NCBI RefSeq assembly: GCF_010993745.1
Contig: NZ_WOTN01000002.1
Coordinates: 2,232,001 to 2,296,000 of the forward strand
DNA: 64,000 nt
Reading direction: 5' to 3'
Origin: Fodinicola acaciae
GTDB lineage: Bacteria > Actinomycetota > Actinomycetes > Mycobacteriales > HKI-0501
Numbering within the stretch: the first letter of the stretch is position 1; each line of letters opens with the position of its first letter. The position numbers and the translations under genes were made by a program. Below the pieces are notes generated by a model. It did not search any database. It had not been told where the DNA came from and saw nothing but the letters and a program-made list of their open reading frames with translations. Shown here in pieces: positions 52,638 through 61,313 of this stretch.

Positions 52638-53477
52638 TCAGGAGGCGTTGGCGTCGAGTTTGGCGAGCTTGAGCCGGGTCTCCTCGGTGGCCGGTGCGTA
52701 GGTGACCATCCGCGTGCCGAGCCGCTGGTCGAGCCACAGCTGCGTGTAGTTGAGCTCCAGCAACCCGTGCTCGGCGTGCAGCAGCTGCTTGGACCGGCTG
52801 CTCGACCAGGCCACGTCGTGCCGTTCCCACAGCTCGACGAACTCCGGTGAGGCCTGCCGCAGCCGGGTGACCAGGCATTTCCAGGTCGGCTCTGCGATGT
52901 GGTCGGTCATCGCGGCGCGATACTGGCCGACCATCTGCTGGACGCTCTCCTCCCAGTTGACCATCGTCGCGCGCCACGCCGGGTGGGTGAACGCCAACCA
53001 CAGCGTGTTGCGCTCCTCGAACGGCATCGCGTCCAGGTCGCAGACCCAGGTCGCGTAGACGCGGTTGTACGCGAGCAGGTCATAGCGCGCGTTCACGATC
53101 GACGCGGGGAAGGGCCGCAGCTGCTCCAGCACCAGCTCCATCTCCGGCGGGATGGCGCCGCACGACTTGGCGAAGTCCGGTGGCGTGGCGCCGGCCAGCC
53201 GGAACAGGTGCGCGCGCTCGTGCCGGTCGAAGCGCAGCGTACGGCTGACCGCTTCCAGCACCTGCTCGGAAGCGTGGATGTCGCGTCCCTGTTCCAGCCA
53301 GGTGTACCAGGTCACCCCGACACCGGCGAGCTGCGCGACCTCCTCGCGGCGCAGTCCCGGCGTACGACGGCGGCCGGACGGCGGCAGGCCGACCTGCTCC
53401 GGCGAGATGCGCTCGCGCCGGCTGCGCAGAAACTCGGCCAGCTCGCGGCGGCGGAGCTGTTCGGCGGGATCGGTCAC
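52638..53477 (-). CDS. XRE family regulator with MmyB-like ligand domain
   Basis: A 279-residue regulator. The helix-turn-helix spans about 25-75 (RTPGLRREEVAQLAGVGVTW and YTWLEQGRDIHASEQVLEAV). The C-terminal MmyB-like domain (about 100-260) probably binds a fatty-acid-like or other hydrophobic ligand (AYNRVYATWVCDLD, RNTLWLAFTHPAWRATMVNW). The GTG at 53477 gives the usual length; a CATCCT seven bases upstream may be the -10 of a leaderless mRNA. It is divergent from an MFS exporter and most likely represses it through the operator between them. Confidence 0.9.
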   Translation of the reverse strand: MTDPAEQLRRRELAEFLRSRRERISPEQVGLPPSGRRRTPGLRREEVAQLAGVGVTWYTWLEQGRDIHASEQVLEAVSRTLRFDRHERAHLFRLAGATPPDFAKSCGAIPPEMELVLEQLRPFPASIVNARYDLLAYNRVYATWVCDLDAMPFEERNTLWLAFTHPAWRATMVNWEESVQQMVGQYRAAMTDHIAEPTWKCLVTRLRQASPEFVELWERHDVAWSSSRSKQLLHAEHGLLELNYTQLWLDQRLGTRMVTYAPATEETRLKLAKLDANAS

Positions 53478-53510
53478 GAATACCAGGATGGCGCGTCGCC
53501 GATGCTGTTG

Positions 53511-53554
53511 CCAGGTAGCGCTTATACCTGGATAAGCAGGCTCTCGGTACCTGG
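53511..53554. promoter_or_regulatory. Interleaved operator between regulator and exporter genes
   Basis: CCAGGTA (53511-53517) and TACCTGG (53525-53531) form one dyad; GCTTAT (53520-53525) and ATAAGC (53532-53537) form another, overlapping it. A further TACCTGG lies at 53548-53554. This is a likely binding region for the divergent XRE regulator. Confidence 0.6.
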
Positions 53555-53579
53555 CTCGGAATCGATGCACAGTCGCCTC

Positions 53580-55043
53580 ATGACCGTACGACCAATCGAT
53601 GTCCGCGCTGTGCAGGTGACGCGGAAGGCGGCCGCGCCGGAGCTCACCGGCGTGGGTCTGCTGACTCTCTACATGGGTGCGTTTCTGTCCATCGGCGACT
53701 TCTTCATCGTCAACGTCGCGCTGCCGACGATCGGTGCCGACCTGCATGCTTCCGCGGCGCTGCTGGAGCTTGTGGTGGCCGGCTATGGCATCGCGTACGC
53801 GCTGCTGCTGGTGCTCGGTGGCCGGCTCGGCGACGCCTTTGGCCGCCGCCGGCTGTTCATCGCCGGCATCGTCGCCTTCACCGTCACCTCACTGGCCTGC
53901 GGCTTGGCCCCGGACGCCGCGACACTGGTGGTGGCGCGGGTGCTGCAGGGCGCGTCGGCGGCGATGATGGTGCCGCAGGTGCTGTCCACGATCCAGGCGG
54001 CGACGAGCGTACGCACGCGTGGCCGCGCCATCGCGATGTATGGCGCTGTCGGCGGTGTCGGCAGCCTGGCCGGTCAGCTGGCCGGTGGCCTGCTGGTCGC
54101 GGCCAACCTGGCCGGCACCGGCTGGCGGCCGATCTTCCTGGTCAACGTGCCGATCGGTGTCATCGCGCTGGTGCTGGCGCTGCGTACGGTCCCGCCGACG
54201 CGGTCGCACGATCCGGCGCGGGTCGACGTGCCGGGGACGGTGTTGCTCGGTCTGGCGGTGCTGCTGCTGATGGTGCCGCTGACGACCGGTCGTACGTTTG
54301 GTTGGCCGGTGTGGAGCATCGCGATGCTGGTCGCGTTTCCGGTTGCCGCCGTCGCTTTCGTGCTGTTGGAACGACGGCAGGAGCGCTCCGGCCGGCTGCC
54401 GCTGGTGCCGCCGTCGCTGATGCGGGTCGCCAGCATGCGCCGCGGCCTGCTCGTGTCCGTGCCATTCTTCGTCGGCTTCGGCGGTTTCATGTTCTGCTTC
54501 GCGGTGACGCTGCAGACGGACCTGCACATGACCGCGTTGCAGGCCGGCCTGACGCTGGCGCCGCTCGGCATCGCGTACCTGTTCACGTCGCTGTCCTCGG
54601 CCTGGCTGGTCGACCGCTTCGGCCGCGTGGTGCTGTCGATCGGCGGTGCCGGCATGGCCGTCGGTTTCACCGTGCTGGCGGTGTCCGCGTACGCCGACTG
54701 GTCGCACCTGACACCGCTGGCGCTCGCGCCGGGGATGGTGATCATCGGCGCGAGCCAGGGCGTGGTGATGAGTCCGATCTTCCGCGTCGTGTTGTCCGAC
54801 GTACCGGCCGACCGCGCCGGCGCCGGCAGCGGCGTACTCATCACGACGCAGCAGACCGCGCTGGCCGTCGGCGTGGGGATCATCGGCGGCGTTTTCCTCG
54901 CGCTGTCGGCGATCGACGCCGGGCGAACGGCGTTTGCCGTGGTCCTCGGCGTGGACGTCGCTGTCGGCCTGGTGGTCGCGGTCGGCAGCCACTGGCTCCC
55001 CAACCCCTCCAGCCGACCCGCCCGAGTCCTCGCCGAGTCCTAG
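53580..55043 (+). CDS. MFS transporter, DHA2 (EmrB/QacA) family
   Basis: A 487-residue exporter with 14 predicted membrane segments, the number for DHA2 drug:H+ antiporters. Motif A is LGGRLGDAFGRRRLFIAG and motif C-like AGQLAGGLLVAAN is present. A first segment near GAFLSIGDFFIVNVALPTIG is typical of the family. It probably exports toxic compounds such as drugs or dyes under control of the divergent XRE regulator. The ATG at 53580 was chosen because the upstream frame overlaps the regulator gene. A 55-bp palindrome terminates it. Confidence 0.92.
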   Translation: MTVRPIDVRAVQVTRKAAAPELTGVGLLTLYMGAFLSIGDFFIVNVALPTIGADLHASAALLELVVAGYGIAYALLLVLGGRLGDAFGRRRLFIAGIVAFTVTSLACGLAPDAATLVVARVLQGASAAMMVPQVLSTIQAATSVRTRGRAIAMYGAVGGVGSLAGQLAGGLLVAANLAGTGWRPIFLVNVPIGVIALVLALRTVPPTRSHDPARVDVPGTVLLGLAVLLLMVPLTTGRTFGWPVWSIAMLVAFPVAAVAFVLLERRQERSGRLPLVPPSLMRVASMRRGLLVSVPFFVGFGGFMFCFAVTLQTDLHMTALQAGLTLAPLGIAYLFTSLSSAWLVDRFGRVVLSIGGAGMAVGFTVLAVSAYADWSHLTPLALAPGMVIIGASQGVVMSPIFRVVLSDVPADRAGAGSGVLITTQQTALAVGVGIIGGVFLALSAIDAGRTAFAVVLGVDVAVGLVVAVGSHWLPNPSSRPARVLAES

Positions 55044-55050
55044 GGTCTGA

Positions 55051-55105
55051 TGTCCGCATGGCCACCATGCGTGCGTCAGACGCACGCATGGTGGCCATGC
55101 GGACA
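55051..55105 (+). terminator. 55-bp perfect palindrome after the MFS gene
   Basis: Positions 55051-55077 are the exact reverse complement of 55079-55105, around a single A at 55078. The arm includes the smaller palindrome GCATGGCCACCATGC, so alternative hairpins exist. It starts seven bases after the MFS stop and ends 45 bp before proA. A terminator is the simplest role; in DNA it could extrude as a cruciform. Confidence 0.8.
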
Positions 55106-55150
55106 GTCGTGCGGAAGGCTGCTGACCGAGCTGGACGATAAAGTTGACGG

Positions 55151-56410
55151 ATGAGCGGGATCGCTGAGCAGGTCAGGGACGTTGCGGCACGCGCGAAGGT
55201 GGCGGCCGCCGATCTGGCGCCGATGACGCGCGCGAGCAAGGACGCGGTCCTGCACGCGATGGCCGACGCGTTGGTCGAGCGCGCCGAGGAGATCCTGGCC
55301 GCCAACGCCGTCGACCTCGAAAACGGCGAGGCCAACGGACTGTCCACCTCGCTGCTGGATCGGCTGCGGCTCGACCAGCAGCGGATCGAGCAGATGGCGA
55401 CCGGCCTGCGCGATGTCGCCGCTCTGCCCGACCCGGTCGGCGAGGTGATCCGCGGCTACACGCTGCCCAACGGTCTGGAGGTCCGGCAGGTACGCGTGCC
55501 GATGGGAGTCATCGGCATCGTGTACGAGGCACGGCCGAACGTGACGGTCGACGCCGCCGGTCTCTGCCTGAAAAGCGGCAACGCGGTGTTGCTGCGCGGG
55601 TCGGCGTCCGCGTACCGGTCCAACACCGTGCTGGTCGAGGTTTTGGCCGCGGCGGCCGAAAAAGCCGGCGCGCCTGCCGGCAGCATCCAGCTGGTGCCGG
55701 GCGTCGACCGCGAGTCGGTGACGCACCTGCTGCACGCCCGCGGTCTGGTCGACCTGGTGATCCCGCGCGGCGGCGCCAGCCTGATCGCGCACGTGGTCGA
55801 GACCGCGACCGTGCCGGTGATCGAGACCGGGGTCGGCAATTGTCACGTGTACGTGGACGCGGCCGCCGATCTCGACATGGCCGAGCGGATCGTCATGAAC
55901 GCCAAGGTGCAGCGGCCGAGCGTCTGCAACGCGGCGGAGACGCTGCTGGTCCACCGCGACGTGGCCGAGGTTTTCCTGCCGCGCGTGGTGAAAGCACTGG
56001 CGGAGGCGGGCGTACGCATTCACGGGGACGCGCGCGTCGCGTCCATTGTGGACAGTGAGGTCATCCCGGCGACCGACGACGACTGGGCCAGGGAATACAT
56101 CGACCTCGACCTGGCCGTCGGCGTGGTGGACACGGTCGACGACGCCATCGCGCACATCCGGAAATGGACCTCCGGCCACACCGAGGCGATCGTGTCCGGC
56201 AGCGCGACCGCGATCCGCCGGTTCGTGTCGCGGATGGACAGCGCGGCGGTGATGGTCAACGCCTCGACCCGGTTCACCGACGGCGGCGAGCTCGGCTTCG
56301 GCGCGGAAATCGGCATTTCCACCCAGAAACTGCACGCGCGCGGTCCGATGGGGCTGCCGGAGATGACCAGCACCACGTTCGTGATCACCGGGGACGGTCA
56401 GACGCGCTGA
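55151..56410 (+). CDS. proA: Gamma-glutamyl phosphate reductase
   Basis: A 419-residue NADPH-dependent enzyme, second step of proline synthesis after ProB. The aldehyde dehydrogenase-like fold shows [20 protein letters not shown] in the N-terminal part, the [16 protein letters not shown] cofactor region, and the catalytic Cys in [14 protein letters not shown] (about 260). The C-terminal [15 protein letters not shown] is conserved. The ATG start is normal. In many actinobacteria proB and proA are close; here four genes lie between them. Confidence 0.97.
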   Translation: MSGIAEQVRDVAARAKVAAADLAPMTRASKDAVLHAMADALVERAEEILAANAVDLENGEANGLSTSLLDRLRLDQQRIEQMATGLRDVAALPDPVGEVIRGYTLPNGLEVRQVRVPMGVIGIVYEARPNVTVDAAGLCLKSGNAVLLRGSASAYRSNTVLVEVLAAAAEKAGAPAGSIQLVPGVDRESVTHLLHARGLVDLVIPRGGASLIAHVVETATVPVIETGVGNCHVYVDAAADLDMAERIVMNAKVQRPSVCNAAETLLVHRDVAEVFLPRVVKALAEAGVRIHGDARVASIVDSEVIPATDDDWAREYIDLDLAVGVVDTVDDAIAHIRKWTSGHTEAIVSGSATAIRRFVSRMDSAAVMVNASTRFTDGGELGFGAEIGISTQKLHARGPMGLPEMTSTTFVITGDGQTR

Positions 56411-56433
56411 CCGGTGTGCTGCATCATCGTGGG

Positions 56434-57612
56434 GTGCGAACTTTCCTGCGTACGTACTGGACGCGCGGCGAGCCCGGTCGTGAGCTGCCGGCGCGTACGA
56501 CCGTGCGGATCTACCAGCTGTGGCTGCTGGCCTTCCTGCTGAAGTCGCTCGGCGCCGCCTGGGACATTTCCTGGCATTTCCAGTCGTTGCGGGACAGTGC
56601 CTTCATCCCGCCGCACGACCTGAACCTGCTCGGTGACGCGCTGGCCATCGCGCTGATCGTTTTCCACACCTACACCGGCTATGGCATCGACAAGGCGTCG
56701 CTGCGGCTGACCCAGACCGGCATGATCACGTTTCTGGTGGCGGCGCCGCTGGACGAGATCAACCACCGGATCAACGGCCTGGACATCACCACCTGGAGCC
56801 CGTCGCATTTCCTGCTGTTTCTCGGCACCGGCATCTGCATGGCCGGCGTCACCCGTGGTGCGATGGTCAACCTGGCGGCTGGCCGGTTTCGCGTTTTCGC
56901 CTTGCTGGCGATGTTTTTCTTCATCTTCGAAGACGCGATGTTTCCCAACGGCCAGCAGGAGTATGGCATTTTCGAGATCATGGCCTGGGACGCCGGCCGG
57001 ATCGAGGCCAAGTCCGACCTGCTTGCCTTTCTCGCCAACGAAATCCACCGCGCGCCGGATCGCGCCGCGATCCTCCAGTTCGCGCTGCCGATCCCGGACT
57101 GGTTCTATCCGCTGTGGGGGATGGTCTCGGCAGCGCTGATCCTGATCGTGGCGCGGCGGGTGATCGGCCTGCGCTGGGCCGCCACCTCGATCGTCGGGAT
57201 TTATCTGGCGTACAAAAGCATTCTCTGGGTCGTGCTGGTCGCGACCGGCTTCACCAAGTCGGCGGTGCCGTTCTGGCTGATCGTGATCGGCCTGGCGATC
57301 GACGCCGCATACCGATGGCCGCTGCCGTGGCTGGTGCGCGTCGTCGGCGGGTCGGCCCTTGCGATCGGCCTCGGTCATGCCGCGATGCTCGTACAGGACT
57401 CGGTCGGCGTGCTGCCGCCGGTCGGACACTTCATCGCACCGGTGAGTTTCGTTGTGCTCGCGGTGTTGTGGGGACTCGGTGAGCGCTGGTGGCCGCCGTA
57501 CCAACGGCGGCTGATGGACCGACTCGGCCGCAGGTCGACATCCGGCGCGACGGGGGTCGCCGATGTCGAAAGCAGGCATCCGCTGGCCGATAGTGGAGGA
57601 GCCGCCGGTTGA
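56434..57612 (+). CDS. Polytopic membrane protein of unknown function
   Basis: A 392-residue protein with about nine to ten predicted membrane segments. Conserved-looking stretches include AWDISWHFQSLRD and PLDEINHRINGLDITTWSPSHF, rich in His, Asp and Trp near the membrane face, which may hold a metal or act as an active site. The family is not identified. The GTG at 56434 follows a -10-like CATCAT by six bases, suggesting a leaderless mRNA. It starts 24 bp after proA. Confidence 0.75.
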   Translation: MRTFLRTYWTRGEPGRELPARTTVRIYQLWLLAFLLKSLGAAWDISWHFQSLRDSAFIPPHDLNLLGDALAIALIVFHTYTGYGIDKASLRLTQTGMITFLVAAPLDEINHRINGLDITTWSPSHFLLFLGTGICMAGVTRGAMVNLAAGRFRVFALLAMFFFIFEDAMFPNGQQEYGIFEIMAWDAGRIEAKSDLLAFLANEIHRAPDRAAILQFALPIPDWFYPLWGMVSAALILIVARRVIGLRWAATSIVGIYLAYKSILWVVLVATGFTKSAVPFWLIVIGLAIDAAYRWPLPWLVRVVGGSALAIGLGHAAMLVQDSVGVLPPVGHFIAPVSFVVLAVLWGLGERWWPPYQRRLMDRLGRRSTSGATGVADVESRHPLADSGGAAG

Positions 57613-57670
57613 CGACTCACCGTGGATGCGAAGCCGCGGCAACGCGCGGCGCATACCGAAAAGGTGAGAC

Positions 57671-59092
57671 ATGTTCGACGTGATCGTGGTCGGCGCCGGT
57701 CCGACCGGACTCTTCCTGGCCAGCGAGCTGCGGTTGTACGGCCTGTCCGTCGTCGTGCTGGAGGCACTGGCGCAACGCAGCCCGTTCGCGCGTGCCGGCG
57801 GCATCCAGCCGCGTACGGCCGAAATCCTCGACCAGCGGGGTGTTCTGGAACCGTTGCTGGCGACCGGTGACTATCCAGCGTACGGCGGTGGCCATTTCGC
57901 TGGCCTGTCGGTGGACTTCCGGTCGTGGGGCAGCCGGCAGCCGGCGCGGATCATCGTGCAGGACCGCATCGAGGAGTTTTTGGAGCGGCGGCTCGCAAAC
58001 GTCGTACGACGCGAGCACCGGCTGGTCTCCGTGGTGCCGGCTGACGACCACGTGACCGCGGTCGTCGACAGTCCACAAGGGACAGTCGAGCTGCGAGGTC
58101 GCTATCTGGTCGCTGCCGACGGCGCGCACAGCGCCGTACGCAAGACGCTCGGCATCGAGTTTCCCGGCCGTGACAGCAGCGCGACCGCGGTGGCCGCGGA
58201 CGTACGGATGACCGGTCCGGCGCTCAGCGCGCGGCGCCATGCCGAGGTCAGCCGGGCGAGCGACGGCCGCTGGGGGATGATTTTCGAGCTGCGAGAGGGA
58301 GAAGTCCGGCTGGCGCTCGGCGGCGGAGGCCACGACCGGCAGGAGCCGGTGACCGCGGCGGAGGTGCGGGATGCGGTCGCGGCGATTTTCGGCGACGGCA
58401 ACGACGTGCACGAGGTGATCCGTGCGGTGCGGATCGGCGACGCGGCTCGCCAGGTCGAGAACTATCGGCACGGCCGCGTTTTCCTGGCCGGCGACGCCGC
58501 GCACGTCCATCTGCCGATGGGCGGACAGGGCCTCAACCTCGGCGTCCAGGACGCGGCCAACCTCGGCTGGAAGCTGGCGCGTGGCGACGATGAGCTGCTG
58601 GACACCTACTCGACCGAGCGGCATCCGGTCGCCGCGCGCGTGCTGCAGAACACGCAGGCGCAGAGCCTGCTGGTGGACTTCGCCGGCACCGGCACGCCGG
58701 ACCTCACCGCGATGCGCGCGATCTTCCAGTCGATGCTGGACATTCCGGAGACCATGCACTTCTTCGCCGGCATGCTGTCGGGGCTGGACCTGCGCTACGA
58801 GATGCCGGACCAGCCGGAGCATCCGCTGCTGGGCCGCCGGATCCCGGACGTGGACCTGAGAAACGGCATGCGCGCGCACGAACTTCTGCGCTCCGGCAAC
58901 GGATTGCTCCTTGGCCTGGCGGCCACGGATCATACCGACATCAGCTGCGTCGAGGACGTCGGCGGCCTCGACGCCGAGCTGCTCCTCGTACGTCCGGATG
59001 GCTATGTCTGCGCCACGTCCTTCGCCGGCCTCGACAAAGCCCTGGCGCGCTGGTTTCCGACGACGCAATCGGATTCCGATTGCGTCGTCTGA
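57671..59092 (+). CDS. FAD-dependent aromatic-ring monooxygenase
   Basis: A 473-residue class A flavoprotein monooxygenase, similar to those that hydroxylate phenols, rifamycin or polyketides. The FAD-binding motif is VIVVGAGPTGLFLASELRL (about 4-22), the DG motif is YLVAADGAHSAVRKTLG, and the second FAD motif is FLAGDAAHVHLPMGGQGLN. A thioredoxin-like C-terminal domain follows. The substrate is unknown. The last residues, QSDSDCVV, are encoded by a 31-bp palindrome of the recurrent family that also overlaps the stop codon, so the repeat has been taken into the gene end. Confidence 0.9.
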   Translation: MFDVIVVGAGPTGLFLASELRLYGLSVVVLEALAQRSPFARAGGIQPRTAEILDQRGVLEPLLATGDYPAYGGGHFAGLSVDFRSWGSRQPARIIVQDRIEEFLERRLANVVRREHRLVSVVPADDHVTAVVDSPQGTVELRGRYLVAADGAHSAVRKTLGIEFPGRDSSATAVAADVRMTGPALSARRHAEVSRASDGRWGMIFELREGEVRLALGGGGHDRQEPVTAAEVRDAVAAIFGDGNDVHEVIRAVRIGDAARQVENYRHGRVFLAGDAAHVHLPMGGQGLNLGVQDAANLGWKLARGDDELLDTYSTERHPVAARVLQNTQAQSLLVDFAGTGTPDLTAMRAIFQSMLDIPETMHFFAGMLSGLDLRYEMPDQPEHPLLGRRIPDVDLRNGMRAHELLRSGNGLLLGLAATDHTDISCVEDVGGLDAELLLVRPDGYVCATSFAGLDKALARWFPTTQSDSDCVV

Positions 59093-59159
59093 GGTGGCCT
59101 GACCTGCGGGTCTGCTCGGCACCGTGACATTCGGACACGCGAATCCGCGTCCGAATGTC
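59059..59159. repeat. Second copy of the MITE-like left module
   Basis: The palindrome 59059-59089 (31 bp, perfect, with the 17-bp core at 59066-59082) is followed by TGACCTGCGGGT at 59100 and a hairpin (59126-59141 with 59146-59159). All sit at the same offsets as in the rne-thiD copy at 46621. The right-hand inverted repeat is missing. The left end lies inside the monooxygenase gene. Confidence 0.75.
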
Positions 59160-59160
59160 G

Positions 59161-59200
59161 CCTTCTTGACCGGCTGGATCGCTCCAGCCGGTCAAGAAGG
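59161..59200. terminator. Bidirectional terminator between convergent genes
   Basis: Seventeen-base arms (59161-59177 and 59184-59200) are perfectly complementary around a 6-base loop. The hairpin lies 68 bp after the monooxygenase stop and 12 bp after the trpS stop on the other strand, so it can end both transcripts. Part of the arm (CCGGTCAAGAA) is shared with the MITE-like copy at 46745. Confidence 0.88.
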
Positions 59201-59211
59201 TGCCAATCGGA

Positions 59212-60228
59212 TCAGGCCGGCAGCAGGCCGATGGCCGTACGCGCGCGGTTGAGCGTACGGTCGGCACGCTCGGCGACCCGGTGGGCGCCGTCGGCGAGGA
59301 TGCCGCGTACGGTCGTCGGGTCGGCGGACAGCTCGGCATAGCGGACCTGCAGCGGCCGCAGCGCCTCGACCACGATGTCGGTGACACCGGATTTCAGTGC
59401 GCCATAGCCGGCGAAATCGCCGGCGATCAGCTCCGGGTCGGTGCCGGTCAGCGCCGCCGCGATGGACAGCAGGTTGGACACGCCCGGCTGGTTGTCCGGG
59501 TCGTACGCGACCGAGTTGCGCGAGTCGGTGACCGCCCGGCTGATCTTCTTGCGGATCTCGTCCGGCCGGTCCAGCAGGAAGATCACGCCGGCGCCACCGG
59601 CATTGGTCTTGCCCATCTTGCGGGTCGGGTCGGTGAGGTCCATGATCCGCGCGGCCACCTCGGGCAGCACCACTTTCGGCACGGTGAAGACATCGCCGTA
59701 GGTGCGGTTGAAGCGGATGGCTATGTCGCGCGCCAGCTCCACGTGCTGGCGCTGGTCCTCACCGACCGGCACCTCGTCGGTGTCGTACAACAGAATGTCG
59801 CTGGCCATCAACACCGGATAGGTCAGCAGCGCCAGCCGTACGGTCTCCTGCTTGGCCGATTTTTCCTTGAACTGGATCATTCTGTGCGCCTCGCCGTAAT
59901 GAGTCGCGGCCTCCAGCAAATAATGCAGGCCGGTGTGCGCGCTCACGTGGCTTTGCGCGTAAAGCGGCGCCTGCCTGGTGTCGAGGCCGGCGGCGAGGAT
60001 CACGGTGGCGAAACGAAGCGTACGCTCGGCGAGCTGGCGGGCGTCGTGTTCGACGGTCAACGCGTGCAGGTCGACGATCGCGACCACGGTCTCGGTGCTG
60101 TCGGCGTCGGCGATCGCCGGCCGGATGGCGCCGATCAGGTTGCCCAGCTGCGGGTTGCCGCTCGGGGTCAGGCCGGTGTAGCGGCGGGTACAGGTCAGCA
60201 GCTGGGTGGCAAGCGTGTCGGGGGTCAT
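59212..60228 (-). CDS. trpS: Tryptophanyl-tRNA synthetase
   Basis: A 338-residue class I synthetase of normal length. The HIGH-like motif is GLTPSGNPQLGNLIGAI (SGNPQLGN, about 17-24), with the Trp-site region FKEKSAKQ. The flexible loop is the variant RKMGKTNAG instead of KMSKS. The ATG at 60228 follows CAGGAGGACGCC. Its 5' region holds a leader peptide with two adjacent Trp codons and an attenuator hairpin, so expression should rise when tryptophanyl-tRNA is low. The variant loop may indicate a TrpRS of the indolmycin-resistance-like type, but that is speculative. Confidence 0.95.
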   Translation of the reverse strand: MTPDTLATQLLTCTRRYTGLTPSGNPQLGNLIGAIRPAIADADSTETVVAIVDLHALTVEHDARQLAERTLRFATVILAAGLDTRQAPLYAQSHVSAHTGLHYLLEAATHYGEAHRMIQFKEKSAKQETVRLALLTYPVLMASDILLYDTDEVPVGEDQRQHVELARDIAIRFNRTYGDVFTVPKVVLPEVAARIMDLTDPTRKMGKTNAGGAGVIFLLDRPDEIRKKISRAVTDSRNSVAYDPDNQPGVSNLLSIAAALTGTDPELIAGDFAGYGALKSGVTDIVVEALRPLQVRYAELSADPTTVRGILADGAHRVAERADRTLNRARTAIGLLPA

Positions 60229-60276
60229 GGCGTCCTCCTGGGTGGGGCTCGCGGAGGCCGGCCGGAGACACGAAAG

Positions 60277-60298
60277 CGGCCGCCTCATCGAGCGGCCG
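60277..60298 (-). terminator. Attenuator terminator before trpS
   Basis: On the minus strand CGGCCGC and GCGGCCG form a stem with an 8-base loop, followed by CTTTC. It lies 33 bases after the leader peptide stop codon and 48 bases before trpS. A second hairpin (60325-60340) covers the leader stop and could be the competing stem. Confidence 0.65.
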
Positions 60299-60330
60299 AA
60301 ATGTGATTTACGCAATAATGCGGGGCCGCG

Positions 60331-60402
60331 TCAGCGCGGCCACCAGCAGACGACGCTGCGCGTGACCCGCGCGGCGCCGGAGGAGGCGGTCCTCATCTGC
60401 AT
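60331..60402 (-). CDS. Trp leader peptide of trpS
   Basis: A 23-codon frame from ATG 60402 (a second ATG is at 60396) ends in SVVCWWPR and stop. Two adjacent Trp codons just before a set of alternative hairpins are the classic sign of ribosome-mediated attenuation: stalling at the Trp codons would allow the anti-terminator form. TAGTCT (60415-60410) lies seven bases upstream of ATG 60402, fitting a leaderless transcript. Attenuation of trpS genes is known in actinobacteria. Confidence 0.8.
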   Translation of the reverse strand: MQMRTASSGAARVTRSVVCWWPR

Positions 60403-60431
60403 GGACAGGAGACTACCGCAAAACCGAGACG

Positions 60432-60437
60432 TAGTGT
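60432..60437 (+). promoter_or_regulatory. Putative -10 of the MoxR gene
   Basis: TAGTGT lies six bases before ATG 60444 and no ribosome site is seen, fitting a leaderless mRNA. It is only 17 bp from the divergent -10 of the trpS leader, so the two promoters overlap and may compete. Confidence 0.45.
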
Positions 60438-60443
60438 GACCGC

Positions 60444-61305
<862 letters not shown>

Positions 61306-61313
<8 letters not shown>

